Positions 16,328-24,945 of a DNA stretch of 46,399 nt are shown piece after piece. Origin of the DNA: Actinomycetota bacterium (GTDB taxonomy: Bacteria; Actinomycetota; Acidimicrobiia; Acidimicrobiales; Microtrichaceae); assembly GCA_963169245.1 (NCBI GenBank), contig CAUJEC010000057.1:1-46399 (forward strand). Reading direction: 5' to 3'. The notes beneath the pieces were generated by a model that had not been told where the DNA came from, did no database searches, and saw nothing but the letters and a program-made list of their open reading frames with translations. Position 1 is the first letter of the stretch. Every line of letters starts with the position of its first letter. The position numbers and the translations under genes are program-made.

Positions 16328-17557
16328 ATGAGGGAAATGCAGAAATTGGGGAAGCTGGCACCCGCCGTGCTGGTAGTAGCGGTCGTGATGACGGTCTCAA
16401 GTGCTTGTGGCGGGTCAGGTGACAAGAGCACCGCCAAGGTGACCAGGAAGAGCGACAAGCAGTCCACCGCGACGACCACAGGTGGATCCGAGGGGCAGGG
16501 GGATCCGATCGAGGATCAGCAGAGTGCATCCGGCCCGACCACGGACCTTGTTCTCGTCTCTGATCCGGTCAATAACGCGTTCAGCGTCCAGGTTCCCCTC
16601 GGTTGGGACAATCTGGTCTATTCGACGGTTGAGGGCCAGATTCACAACGAGATCGTCAATTCCATGAGCCCCGACGGCGAGACGGTCCTCTTCATCGGTG
16701 ATCCCAAGATCCCCTCCTACTGGGATCCAGATCAGGCAAACGAAATCACTCGGCAGTTCACAGAGAACCTTGACTCGATGGACCTTGCCTATTACTCACC
16801 GGCACCGGAGTATTTCTCGAAGTATGTGACCGACAAGTTCGGTCAACTCGATGGCTTCCAGGTAACCGGGTCAGAACTCGATTCAACAGTAGTCCAGAGG
16901 TACCAGGACGCCTTTGCAGCTAGGGGTCTACAGGTCCCGCAGATCGATGCCGTCGTGATCCGGTTCACCTTCAGTGATGATGCCGGCAAGACAACGAACG
17001 CCCTGCTGAAGGGAGTAACGATTAACTCAGGTCCCGTCTGGCAGGCAAGCGCGATGGGCATCGGAACAACAGGCAATCCCGATGACTTCCTCGCCATGCT
17101 CCAACAGGTCTTCGACTCCAAGAAGACCAATCCGGATTTCACGGCGTCTCAGAACCAACGCCATGAACAGATCATGGCCCAGATACAGGCGAACACCGAG
17201 GCTATGACCCGGCGTCACGAGGCGAACATGGCTCAGATTCAGGCCAGCGCCAATGCGCATCAACAACGTATGCAGGCCATGTGGTCGGCCAACGATGCGA
17301 GCGTCTCCAACTTCTATCAACGAATGAACTCCGGTGATGTCCAACAGCGAGGTTTCCTCAATTACATCAACGAGGAGAACACTGTTCAGACCTCTGGTGG
17401 TCAGAAGATGCAGGTGGACAACAGCTACCAGCGGTATTGGGTCAACAAGTCAGACGGGAGCTATGTCGGGGGCGACATCAACTTCGGCGACTCGCAGTTG
17501 CGTGGAATGGGCCTGAACCCGAGTGACTACGAAGAGGCCCAGATCGTCAAGGGCTGA
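16328..17557 (+). CDS. Secreted lipoprotein, function unknown
   Basis: 409 aa. A lipoprotein signal with VSSAC (Cys27) is followed by a low-complexity linker to about residue 70. A globular region follows (FSVQVPLGWDNLVYS; about 75-260) that resembles the PsbP/MOG1-like domains seen in many bacterial lipoproteins; this is only a resemblance. Residues 270-325 are a methionine/glutamine/histidine-rich helix (repeats of MAQIQA and HEANM), likely coiled coil. The C-terminal YQRYWVNKSDGSYVGGD segment looks like a compact beta domain. It stands alone with the long inverted repeat in its upstream region. Confidence 0.65.
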   Translation: MREMQKLGKLAPAVLVVAVVMTVSSACGGSGDKSTAKVTRKSDKQSTATTTGGSEGQGDPIEDQQSASGPTTDLVLVSDPVNNAFSVQVPLGWDNLVYSTVEGQIHNEIVNSMSPDGETVLFIGDPKIPSYWDPDQANEITRQFTENLDSMDLAYYSPAPEYFSKYVTDKFGQLDGFQVTGSELDSTVVQRYQDAFAARGLQVPQIDAVVIRFTFSDDAGKTTNALLKGVTINSGPVWQASAMGIGTTGNPDDFLAMLQQVFDSKKTNPDFTASQNQRHEQIMAQIQANTEAMTRRHEANMAQIQASANAHQQRMQAMWSANDASVSNFYQRMNSGDVQQRGFLNYINEENTVQTSGGQKMQVDNSYQRYWVNKSDGSYVGGDINFGDSQLRGMGLNPSDYEEAQIVKG

Positions 17558-17580
17558 TCGGGCTCGGAACCTGCACGAGT

Positions 17581-17626
17581 CCGCTGCCAGCGCCGTTTCC
17601 GCTGCCAGTCCCGTTTCCGCTGCCAG
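17581..17626 (+). repeat. 18-bp tandem repeat, about 2.5 copies
   Basis: CCGTTTCCGCTGCCAG occurs at 17593-17608 and 17611-17626, with the partial copy CCGCTGCCAG at 17581-17590. The period is 18 bp. It lies in the 99-bp gap between the lipoprotein gene and the membrane protein gene. Confidence 0.75.
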
Positions 17627-17656
17627 CGGTGTCGGGCGCGTTAGTCTTCAGCGAAC

Positions 17657-18808
17657 ATGTCCGGAAGAACCAGCGATACCCTCATCTTTTTGCTGGTCGT
17701 GGGTGCGAGGTTCCTGATCCCGCTCCTGATCCCGCGGTTCCCGTTGCCAGCGATTGTGGCGTGTCTGATCATCGACGCTGCTGACCAGACAATTTTCGAG
17801 AAGTTCACTCACCTAAATCTGGATAATTACCAGAGTTACGACAAGGCGCTCGACATCTACTACCTGACCGTCGCCTACCTGTCGGTCATCAGGAACTGGA
17901 CCAACGGCTTCGCGATCGAGGTCGCGAGATTCCTGTGGTACTACCGGCTACTGGGTGTAGTCGCGTTCGAAATCCTCGAGAAGCGGTTTCTTCTCTTCGT
18001 GTTCCCCAACGTCTTTGAGTACTTCTTCATCGCCTATGAGGTCGTGCGCACTAGCTGGGACCCACGCCGCCTGACCCGAAAGGCGGTCATGGGGATGGCC
18101 GCGTTCATCTGGATAGTGATAAAGCTTCCCCAGGAGTGGTGGATCCATATTGCCCAGAATGATTTCACCGACTTCATGAAGGAATCAGTCCTCGGCTCTG
18201 AGCCAGCCGATGGTTGGGCCGCGGCTTTCGCCAACCGACCTGTCGTCACCGCCGCTCTGGTGATCGGGATTGCTGCTGTCTCCTTCGGAGTCATTCGCTA
18301 CGCTCGAGAACTTCCAACAAAGGACTGGCCCACTCGCTTCGATGTAGATGCGCGGGTACCTCAAGTCGATGTGACCGCCAAGCCCGAGCCAGGCCTTGGC
18401 GCCATTCAGAACTTGGAGCAACCACCGCTTCGCTGGCCGATCTTCGAGAAGATCATTCTCATATCTCTCGTGTCGATCATCTTCACCCAGATGCTCCAAC
18501 TGCGAATCTCGGGCGGGCAGGTTTTCCTTGGGACCGCCGTGGTCGTCGCACTCAACGCAGTTCTTGCGACTGTGATGGCCAGGCGCGGAGATGACTGGAC
18601 GTCTCTGGGAGTCGAGTTCGTAGTGCTCGCGATAGGCAACTCTGTTGTCATTTCCCTGATTGTTCGAACAATCAATTCTGGTCAGGTGAATCGTGGTGCC
18701 GCTGTGTTCTTCGGATTGCTTCTGACGCTGTTGATCGTCATGTATGACAGGTTCCGTGCCGTTCATCAGCAACGGTGTGGGGGGCTGGTTGAGCCCGCTC
18801 TGGCCTGA
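17657..18808 (+). CDS. Integral membrane protein, function unknown
   Basis: 383 aa. Hydrophobic segments are seen at about 8-27, 30-46, 92-112, 118-140, 148-165, 200-220, 265-285, 290-310, 315-335 and 340-365. A hydrophilic stretch in the middle (about 225-262) is proline-rich. Several acidic residues lie between segments 2 and 3 (DAADQTIFEKFTHLNLDNYQ). I recognise no transporter or enzyme motif. The ATG at 17657 has no strong ribosome binding site. Confidence 0.65.
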   Translation: MSGRTSDTLIFLLVVGARFLIPLLIPRFPLPAIVACLIIDAADQTIFEKFTHLNLDNYQSYDKALDIYYLTVAYLSVIRNWTNGFAIEVARFLWYYRLLGVVAFEILEKRFLLFVFPNVFEYFFIAYEVVRTSWDPRRLTRKAVMGMAAFIWIVIKLPQEWWIHIAQNDFTDFMKESVLGSEPADGWAAAFANRPVVTAALVIGIAAVSFGVIRYARELPTKDWPTRFDVDARVPQVDVTAKPEPGLGAIQNLEQPPLRWPIFEKIILISLVSIIFTQMLQLRISGGQVFLGTAVVVALNAVLATVMARRGDDWTSLGVEFVVLAIGNSVVISLIVRTINSGQVNRGAAVFFGLLLTLLIVMYDRFRAVHQQRCGGLVEPALA

Positions 18809-18851
18809 GTTCAGCCCGCCGCCGCCTGAGTTGAGCCGCGCCGCCTGAGTT
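18803..18851 (+). repeat. GCCTGAGTT repeated three times
   Basis: Copies lie at 18803-18811, 18824-18832 and 18843-18851, separated by GC-rich CCGCC sequence. The first copy contains the stop codon of the membrane protein gene. This looks like local duplication of the gene's end rather than a regulatory site. Confidence 0.6.
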
Positions 18852-19046
18852 CGCCCGCAGCGATGCTCTAATGTCATCTGCCGTGGCGTGTCCCGATACC
18901 AATTGTGAGGACAACTAAGAGTCGGCGAGCATGACGCTGCGATCGACCAGCGATCATGGTGTGACACTCGGCCGCACCTGTTCACTTTTGCAAGCAGGAG
19001 TGACATGCTCCATGTGGGCTTCAACCACCCCGACCAAGGAGGAGCC

Positions 19047-19343
19047 ATGCCAGCAAAAACCGCCACCGAAGACGTCAAGGGCTTTCAAGGGCTCATGGAC
19101 TCAGTTCACAAGGGAGAGAAGTCAGCTCTTGATGCGATGCATCGCTTTGCTGATTCGATCAACGACAGCTTCCCCGACGTGGGTGATGACGGTGATGGTC
19201 CTCGCAAGAAGATCATCGACTCTGCTTTCAAGATGACAGAGGACGTCGTCGAGTCGGCACACAAGCTGGCTGTCAACGTTGTCGATGTCACCGAGGAAGC
19301 TGTTCGAAACCTCACCAAGAAGGCCGAATCCGCAGTTTCGTGA
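19047..19343 (+). CDS. Small helical protein (phasin-like in character)
   Basis: 98 aa. The ATG at 19047 is preceded by AAGGAGGAG, the best ribosome binding site in this part of the window, which suggests strong expression. The sequence is nearly all amphipathic helix: VKGFQGLMDSVHKGEK, a short acidic loop (DVGDDGDGPR), then SAFKMTEDVVESAHKLAVNV and VDVTEEAVRNLTKK. The pattern is like phasins or heparin-binding haemagglutinin-like proteins that coat lipid or polyester granules, but I cannot assign a family. Its stop overlaps the GTG of the acyltransferase gene by 4 bp, tying it to lipid synthesis. Confidence 0.7.
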   Translation: MPAKTATEDVKGFQGLMDSVHKGEKSALDAMHRFADSINDSFPDVGDDGDGPRKKIIDSAFKMTEDVVESAHKLAVNVVDVTEEAVRNLTKKAESAVS

Positions 19344-20155
19344 CACAAGATGATCCAGTCGGGTCCTCTCGGGACCCGGACTTCCTGAGATCCGCTCGAC
19401 CGCTCTTGGAGCTGTACGCCTCGTACTTCCGCCCGGAAGTACGAGGCTTTGAGCGCGTTCCCGATGCTGGCCCCATGCTGGTCGTCGGGAACCACTCGGG
19501 TGGTCAGCTTCCTCCCGATGTCCCCATCCTGTTGACCGCATGGTGGCGTGAACGAGGTGAGGAGGAGCCGATCTTCACAATGATGCACTCCTTCTTCATG
19601 TCGCTTCCTGGGATAGGCCCCATCATGGAGCGTTGCGGCGGGCTGGAAGCCGGAGTGGATAACGCTGAGGCCATCCTCGATTCCGGCGGGATCCTCCTTG
19701 ACTATCCCGGCGGCGACCACGAGGTGTTCCGTCCGTGGTCTGAACGCAACAGGATCGACTTCGGAGGGCGAACGGGTGTCATCCGACTGGCTCTACGCAA
19801 GCAGGTTCCGATCGTCCCGGTCGTGTCAGTTGGGGCTCACGAGACGCTCTTCGTTCTTTCCCGAGGAGAAGAACTGGCCAAGCGGCTGCCGATAGCCAAG
19901 AAGTTGCGGGTCTCTGTGGTTCCACTGGTACTCGGTCCGCCGTTTGGGATTGTTCCCGGCGGTATCCCCACCTTCCCTCTTCCGGCGAAGGTGACAGTCG
20001 AGCTACTCGACCCGATCGACTGGTCCGAACACTATGGGCCCGAGGCCGCAGAGGATTCCGAGATCGTTCAGGCCTGCTACGACGAACTCACCCAGGCGAT
20101 GCAGGCCGGCATGGACATACTCGCTGCCGAGCGGAAGTACCCGATCATCGGTTGA
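19340..20155 (+). CDS. PlsC-like lysophospholipid/glycerolipid acyltransferase
   Basis: 271 aa from a GTG overlapping the previous stop. The acyltransferase fold is indicated by VVGNHSGG (about 47-54; NH with the acidic partner several residues later in PPDVP, rather than classic HX4D), then DSGGILLDYPGGDHEVFRPW, which matches the FPEG-type block of this branch, and VPIVPVVSVGAHET. These features resemble the diacylglycerol-acyltransferase-related subfamily common in mycobacteria. It is likely membrane-associated and transfers acyl chains from acyl-CoA to a glycerolipid or other acceptor. Its partner gene is the small helical protein at 19047. Confidence 0.82.
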   Translation: MTQDDPVGSSRDPDFLRSARPLLELYASYFRPEVRGFERVPDAGPMLVVGNHSGGQLPPDVPILLTAWWRERGEEEPIFTMMHSFFMSLPGIGPIMERCGGLEAGVDNAEAILDSGGILLDYPGGDHEVFRPWSERNRIDFGGRTGVIRLALRKQVPIVPVVSVGAHETLFVLSRGEELAKRLPIAKKLRVSVVPLVLGPPFGIVPGGIPTFPLPAKVTVELLDPIDWSEHYGPEAAEDSEIVQACYDELTQAMQAGMDILAAERKYPIIG

Positions 20156-20192
20156 TGCTGCGTTCGGGCGTAGCGGTCCCAGTCTCTTTCGA

Positions 20193-20241
20193 TAGTTGGT
20201 TGCTGTTGTGTGAGAGGGGTCGCGATTGTCGCAACCAACTA
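20193..20241. repeat. Inverted repeat with 11-bp perfect arms, copy 2
   Basis: TAGTTGGTTGC (20193-20203) and GCAACCAACTA (20231-20241) are perfect reverse complements with 27 bases between. The right part of the loop contains a smaller hairpin GCGA-TTG-TCGC (20222-20232). It lies between convergent genes (19340-20155 and 20281-21753) and could serve as a bidirectional terminator, though no T-tract follows. Its arms match those of the repeat at 16216-16269. Confidence 0.7.
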
Positions 20242-20280
20242 ACGAGGGCCCGGCCGGGGACGGCGTGCGCCGCAGCTAGC

Positions 20281-21753
20281 TCAGGCCGTCAGGCTCCGCT
20301 CATCGAGTACCGATGTGACGAACCGCCATACGGTCTCTGACCACAGGTAGCCGATGTGGTTGCCCTGGAACCACAGAGTTTCGGGCTTGTCCCAGTGCTC
20401 CCAGAGCCTGCGCGCCTGATCCGTGGTTGCGAGTCGGTCTCCGAGCCCGGCGAAGATCGCTCTTGCTCGCCGTGGGGTGACGGGCTCCATCGCCAGGGGC
20501 GACACGACGCGGTGAACGTCCTGAGCGGTTCCATCCAAGATGTTGTGTTCGATGCTGCGCATCTGCAGGTTCGTGGGCGCATGGTGTTCGATGAGTCCCG
20601 GGAAGTCGACCACCGGAATGCCTGCGAGCACCATATCCAGGTCGGCCTCGAAATTCGCCACGAGTGAGGCGACCATCGCACCGAGGGATATTCCGAGGAC
20701 CCCGACGCCGGTTGGGTCCTGGGTCCGAACCCAACTGAGGAGACGGCGAACATCCCACAGGGACTGGGTCAGCCCGTGGACGCTGTTCATGAACTCGAAA
20801 CCCAGGAACTCCTCGCCGTTCATGGCTCCAGGTCGACGCGAACCATGGACAGGCAACACGATCGCCGCGACATTCACACCGAGTTGCTCGTGTAGATAGC
20901 GGGCCCTGAAACTGAACAGGTCCATGAAGACCGGTCCGGTGCCGAATCCGTGAACGCATACGACCCAGGGGCGTGGACGGTCTCGGTGCCTGAGAACCCA
21001 AGCGGATGCAGTCCTGTTCGACTCGAATGCCAGCCATCTGTCCGTGCCAGGTACACCCAGATGAGGTTCGTAGCCGCTGGGCCACCAAAGGCGCTCATAG
21101 CTGGTGCCGAGCGCCCAACCGCGGGTGACGGCGGGTTCGGTCATCGGCGGTGGATCCTTGTGGAACGACTTCGGGTTTTCGATCCAGCCCTCGGCGGTGA
21201 ACAACTCGTGTGCTCGGGCGAGTTCGTCACTGACCCGGTGGTAGTCCGCTCGACGGGGGAACCGCTTGGGGCCCACGGCGATCGCCATGATCGCCTCGTC
21301 GATGACCACATGTGCGAGGAGGGACGGGGTGAGCCGTGTTGGCGGAATGCCGGGGGTCCGGTCCTCGGTGAGCTTTCCCGCGGCGAACTTAGCGGTACGA
21401 GGCCAGGCTACCGAGAGCCTTGCAACGGGGTTCCGTGCGACTCGACGTCCGATGTCCCTATAGGCGCGGGCGGTGCGGTCGAGGGGAGCCATGGGATGCC
21501 ACCACTGGATTTGATCCTCAGCGTCATTCCCAGTGCCACCCTTCTCAGCGCCACCCTTTGGTCGACCCTTCGGTTCCGCGGAGCGAGCATCTGGGGTGCG
21601 AGTCGAAGGGGACCGTTGCCCCGGCTTCGGTGCGGACTTCGGTGCAGGCTTCGACCGTTTTGCCGTCGATTCCTCTGATGGTGTTCCGGCTGATGGTGTA
21701 CCGGCCACGGTGGCTCCCGTGCTGGTTCCATTGTCGGATGCGGTTGCTGTCAT
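20281..21753 (-). CDS. Alpha/beta hydrolase with low-complexity N-terminus
   Basis: 490 aa from the ATG at 21753 (GGAGGGGG four bases upstream). The first ~85 residues are a disordered S/T/P/K-rich region, then WWHPMAPLDRTARAYRD. The hydrolase fold begins near VVCVHGFGTGP (oxyanion strand). GVLGISLGAM holds the nucleophile serine in a G-I-S-L-G elbow, and a late QGNHIGYLW gives the probable histidine. The closest character is the large uncharacterised actinobacterial hydrolases near triacylglycerol metabolism. Activity (esterase, lipase or acyltransferase) is not determined. It is downstream of the WS/DGAT gene on the same strand with a 145-bp gap. Confidence 0.8.
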   Translation of the reverse strand: MTATASDNGTSTGATVAGTPSAGTPSEESTAKRSKPAPKSAPKPGQRSPSTRTPDARSAEPKGRPKGGAEKGGTGNDAEDQIQWWHPMAPLDRTARAYRDIGRRVARNPVARLSVAWPRTAKFAAGKLTEDRTPGIPPTRLTPSLLAHVVIDEAIMAIAVGPKRFPRRADYHRVSDELARAHELFTAEGWIENPKSFHKDPPPMTEPAVTRGWALGTSYERLWWPSGYEPHLGVPGTDRWLAFESNRTASAWVLRHRDRPRPWVVCVHGFGTGPVFMDLFSFRARYLHEQLGVNVAAIVLPVHGSRRPGAMNGEEFLGFEFMNSVHGLTQSLWDVRRLLSWVRTQDPTGVGVLGISLGAMVASLVANFEADLDMVLAGIPVVDFPGLIEHHAPTNLQMRSIEHNILDGTAQDVHRVVSPLAMEPVTPRRARAIFAGLGDRLATTDQARRLWEHWDKPETLWFQGNHIGYLWSETVWRFVTSVLDERSLTA

Positions 21754-21898
21754 CGGTCCCCCTCCAGCAAAAGGTGTTGCCAACCATACCGATGGGATAG
21801 AGGCTCGGCCATGGTTGGGAGGTGGCAATCCGTCACACCTGATCGGGGTCCGGGCGTTACTGGATCAGAGCATCGTCAGCGTCAGGGCGCCGTCTCCA

Positions 21899-23275
21899 TC
21901 AGAGCGTGGTCAACCAGTGATCAAGCTCGGCGCGCATGTCTGCGGCTATGAGCGTCGGATCTGGTAGCGAGGCCGAACATCCCAGGAAAGACACATACAC
22001 CGAGTCGACATAGCTCCAGGCGGTGATGTTCAGACCTATTCCCTCCAGGATCGGGCCAGCGGAGAACAGTCGGGTCACGACAGCTCCACTCACCTCCATA
22101 GGCTTGCGTGGTCCCCTGACGAACGAGGTAACCAGATTCAGAGGTGGGCGAAAATGGTCAGCCAGGCTGGTCATTCCCCACAACCTTGGAGCCACTCCGT
22201 GGAGCGACGCTGGAATCATTCCGGAGCGCAACTCGAAAAGGTCGGTGCCGAACGAGTTGCGCACTCGGCGTGCAGCAGCGGATGAAGCGCTTATGGCACG
22301 CGCCCGCTCCGTCGGATCGACAACATCGGTATGGAGTGGCATGAAGATGTTGTCGACATGGTTGCCGCCCAGACGATGCCGATCGGTCCGCGTGGCCATC
22401 GGCATCGAAGTGATCAGGCTGCGCGTCGGGATGTCGCCAAAACGTGACAGATAGCGGCGAACAGCGCCGCCACAAAGCGACAGGAATATGTCGTTGAGCG
22501 AGACCTTCGAGGCGTTCTTGGCCTTGACCACCTCGTTGATGGGCAGCGACAGAGTCGAGTAGGTCCGGTCAGCGGTCAGCGCAACGTTGAAGACCGTGCG
22601 GGGGCCACCGAACGGCTTGGCCATCTCGGCGGTCTCCTCGCGTCGGGCAGCCCTGGCGCGACGAGTTCCGGTCACTGTCTGCTTCGCCACACGGGGAGCC
22701 GCGCGGACGGCTTGGGTCGCACCGGAGATCGACGAACCGAGCATCTGTCGACGTGACGGTGGCGCTTCGGGTCGATAGTCCTCGACCACAGCGTCACCCA
22801 ATTCGGTGATGAACGCGTTCTCGAGCATCGACACCGACGCGATGCCATCGGCGAGTGCGTGGTGGAGCTTGACGACGAAGGCCATCTGATCACCCTCCAG
22901 GCCTTCGACGATCGTGAGCTCCCATAGAGGGCGACTGGTATCGAGTGGCCGTCCGGTCGTCTCGGCGATCACAGCGTCGAGTTGTGATTGGTCGCCAGGT
23001 GGGTCGAGTCGTCTGAACACCAGGTGATTGCGGATGTCGAACTCTGCGTCGTCAATGACGACCGGGTTGCCGAGACCATAGAGCGCCGGCACGACCCGGC
23101 GTCGGAGAGCTGGCATTCGGTGAAGTCGTTCACCGATGAGTTCCGCCATCTCGTCCTCGGTGAACTCGGTGCCATTCGCTGAGGCGTCCACAACGATCGC
23201 CTTGATCGTGTGCATGTGGACCGTCGGTGTAGCGGAGTACAGGAACCGTGCGTCCAGCCCGGACATGACCTTCAT
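21899..23275 (-). CDS. Wax ester synthase/diacylglycerol acyltransferase (WS/DGAT)
   Basis: 458 aa, the usual length. The catalytic motif HHALADG (His138, His139, Asp143, Gly144) and the N-terminal opening MSGLDARFLYSATPTVHMHT are diagnostic. Further family blocks are DIRNHLVFRRLDPPGD, RPLWEL, KVSLNDIFLSLCGGAVRRYL and GLNITAWSYVDSVYVSFLGC. It uses acyl-CoA to make triacylglycerol or wax esters, typically at the membrane where lipid droplets form. It starts 4 bp after the stop of the acyl-CoA synthetase gene, so substrate activation and esterification are encoded together. Confidence 0.95.
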   Translation of the reverse strand: MKVMSGLDARFLYSATPTVHMHTIKAIVVDASANGTEFTEDEMAELIGERLHRMPALRRRVVPALYGLGNPVVIDDAEFDIRNHLVFRRLDPPGDQSQLDAVIAETTGRPLDTSRPLWELTIVEGLEGDQMAFVVKLHHALADGIASVSMLENAFITELGDAVVEDYRPEAPPSRRQMLGSSISGATQAVRAAPRVAKQTVTGTRRARAARREETAEMAKPFGGPRTVFNVALTADRTYSTLSLPINEVVKAKNASKVSLNDIFLSLCGGAVRRYLSRFGDIPTRSLITSMPMATRTDRHRLGGNHVDNIFMPLHTDVVDPTERARAISASSAAARRVRNSFGTDLFELRSGMIPASLHGVAPRLWGMTSLADHFRPPLNLVTSFVRGPRKPMEVSGAVVTRLFSAGPILEGIGLNITAWSYVDSVYVSFLGCSASLPDPTLIAADMRAELDHWLTTL

Positions 23276-23279
23276 AGGA

Positions 23280-24896
23280 TCATCGCTCCTGGGTGACGGG
23301 ATCCTGGACAGACGCGTCTTGAGTTATGGCTTCGTTGGCGACAGTCGAGGCCCATCTGGTGTCTGGCTTACCGCTCGGGGAGCGCACGATCTGGTCCACC
23401 AGGACTAGATGTCGGGGAAGCTTGTAGTTGGCGATGCGGCCTCTGGTGAACTCCCGTAAATCGTCGATGGTCAAAGTCGATCCCGGCCGAGGCTCCACGA
23501 CCGCGCACACAGCCTGACCCCAGGTCCGATCCTTTACACCCACAACGATTGTGTCGAGAACCATGTCGTTGGCCTTCAGTGCGGCTTCGACCTCTTCGGG
23601 GTAGACCTTCTCGCCTCCGGTGTTGATGCATTGGGATTCCCGACCAAGGACGACGATCGTTCCGTCCTCCTCAACGGTTGCCAGGTCTCCGGGAAGAGAC
23701 CATCTCGCCCCGTCCACCTCCACGAACGTGGCGGCCGACTTCTCAGGGTCGCCTAGGTAACCGAGGGGGACATGCCCGCCGCGTGCAAGGTGACCGGTCT
23801 CGCCTGATCCGGGCTTCACCGGTCGGTGCTCAGCGTCGAGCACCGTGGTGCGATCATCGACATGGAGCCGTGGCGAGCCATCGGGGTCATCCGCTGGCGG
23901 CGTTCCGCCGAGTTGACCGGTCTCGGATGCTCCGAAGGCGTCACGGATGATCAGGTTTGGGGCCACCTCACGGAACCGGGCCTTGGTAGAGGGAGAGAAA
24001 AGTGCTCCTCCGGAACCGAGCGCCATGAGTGATGAAAGTTCGTATCGACCCGGATTGGCTTCGAGTTCATCGAGCAGGGGGCGTGCCATGGCATCGCCGA
24101 TAATCACAACGATATTGGCCCGTTCCTCGTCGACGAGTCGCCACAAGGTGGCGGGATCGAACTGGCCACCCGGAAGTGTGACCACTGTTCCGCCGCCAAA
24201 GAGTATGGAGAAGGCCAGCCAGTGCCCGGCCGCGTGCATGAACGGGGGTGCGGGCAACGCAACCATGCCCGGGTCCGGGATCCTGCCGGGGAGTTGATCT
24301 GCAGAGGTGATGTGATCACCGAACTGATACGGGTCACCTCCGCCCATTGCGGCGAAGAAGATGTCCTCCTGGCGCCACAGGACGCCTTTGGGCATACCCG
24401 TGGTCCCGCCCGTATAGACGCAGTAGAGGTCATCGGCCGAACGGCTGGGATAGGTGGTCAGCGCCGTAGTCGCGGCGAGCGCAGGCTCGTAGGAGCCGTC
24501 CGTGCCCACTGAGAGCACCAGACGTTGCTCGGGCATCGCCGAGAGCGCTCTGTCGACAGCGTCCTGATATTCCCTGTGATGCACGAGCGCCACAAGTCCG
24601 GCGTCAGCGAATAGGTAACGGAGTTCGTCGCCGACATAGCGATAGTTGACGTTGACTGGAACTGCCCGAACCTTGAATGCAGCGAGCATCACCTCGAGGT
24701 ACTCGGAGCCATTGGGCAACTGGATGCCGACAAAATCGCCGGGCCCGACCCCCGCGTTGGCGAGGATGGTCGCGACCCGGTCGATTCTGTCGTTCAGTTG
24801 GCGATATGTGAGACACCTGTCGCCAGCGACAAGCGCAGTCCGATCTGGGACCGCATCGACCACCGACTCGAACAGGTCAGCGAGGTTGAGTTCCAT
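23280..24896 (-). CDS. Fatty acyl-CoA synthetase (AMP-forming, FadD-like)
   Basis: 538 aa. The AMP-binding signature YTGGTTGMPKG (161-171), the LIIRDAFGASETG block, WSLPGDLATVEEDGTIVVLGR and the C-terminal PSGKPDTRW lysine region show an adenylate-forming ligase of the acyl-CoA synthetase type. It activates a carboxylic acid, probably a fatty acid, with ATP and CoA. It is the first gene of the FadD-WS/DGAT pair on the minus strand. The chain-length specificity is unknown. Confidence 0.93.
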   Translation of the reverse strand: MELNLADLFESVVDAVPDRTALVAGDRCLTYRQLNDRIDRVATILANAGVGPGDFVGIQLPNGSEYLEVMLAAFKVRAVPVNVNYRYVGDELRYLFADAGLVALVHHREYQDAVDRALSAMPEQRLVLSVGTDGSYEPALAATTALTTYPSRSADDLYCVYTGGTTGMPKGVLWRQEDIFFAAMGGGDPYQFGDHITSADQLPGRIPDPGMVALPAPPFMHAAGHWLAFSILFGGGTVVTLPGGQFDPATLWRLVDEERANIVVIIGDAMARPLLDELEANPGRYELSSLMALGSGGALFSPSTKARFREVAPNLIIRDAFGASETGQLGGTPPADDPDGSPRLHVDDRTTVLDAEHRPVKPGSGETGHLARGGHVPLGYLGDPEKSAATFVEVDGARWSLPGDLATVEEDGTIVVLGRESQCINTGGEKVYPEEVEAALKANDMVLDTIVVGVKDRTWGQAVCAVVEPRPGSTLTIDDLREFTRGRIANYKLPRHLVLVDQIVRSPSGKPDTRWASTVANEAITQDASVQDPVTQER

Positions 24897-24945
24897 CGGC
24901 CACCACTTGATCCCCCCTGGTCAATGAGCTGCGGCCTCCCGAATG

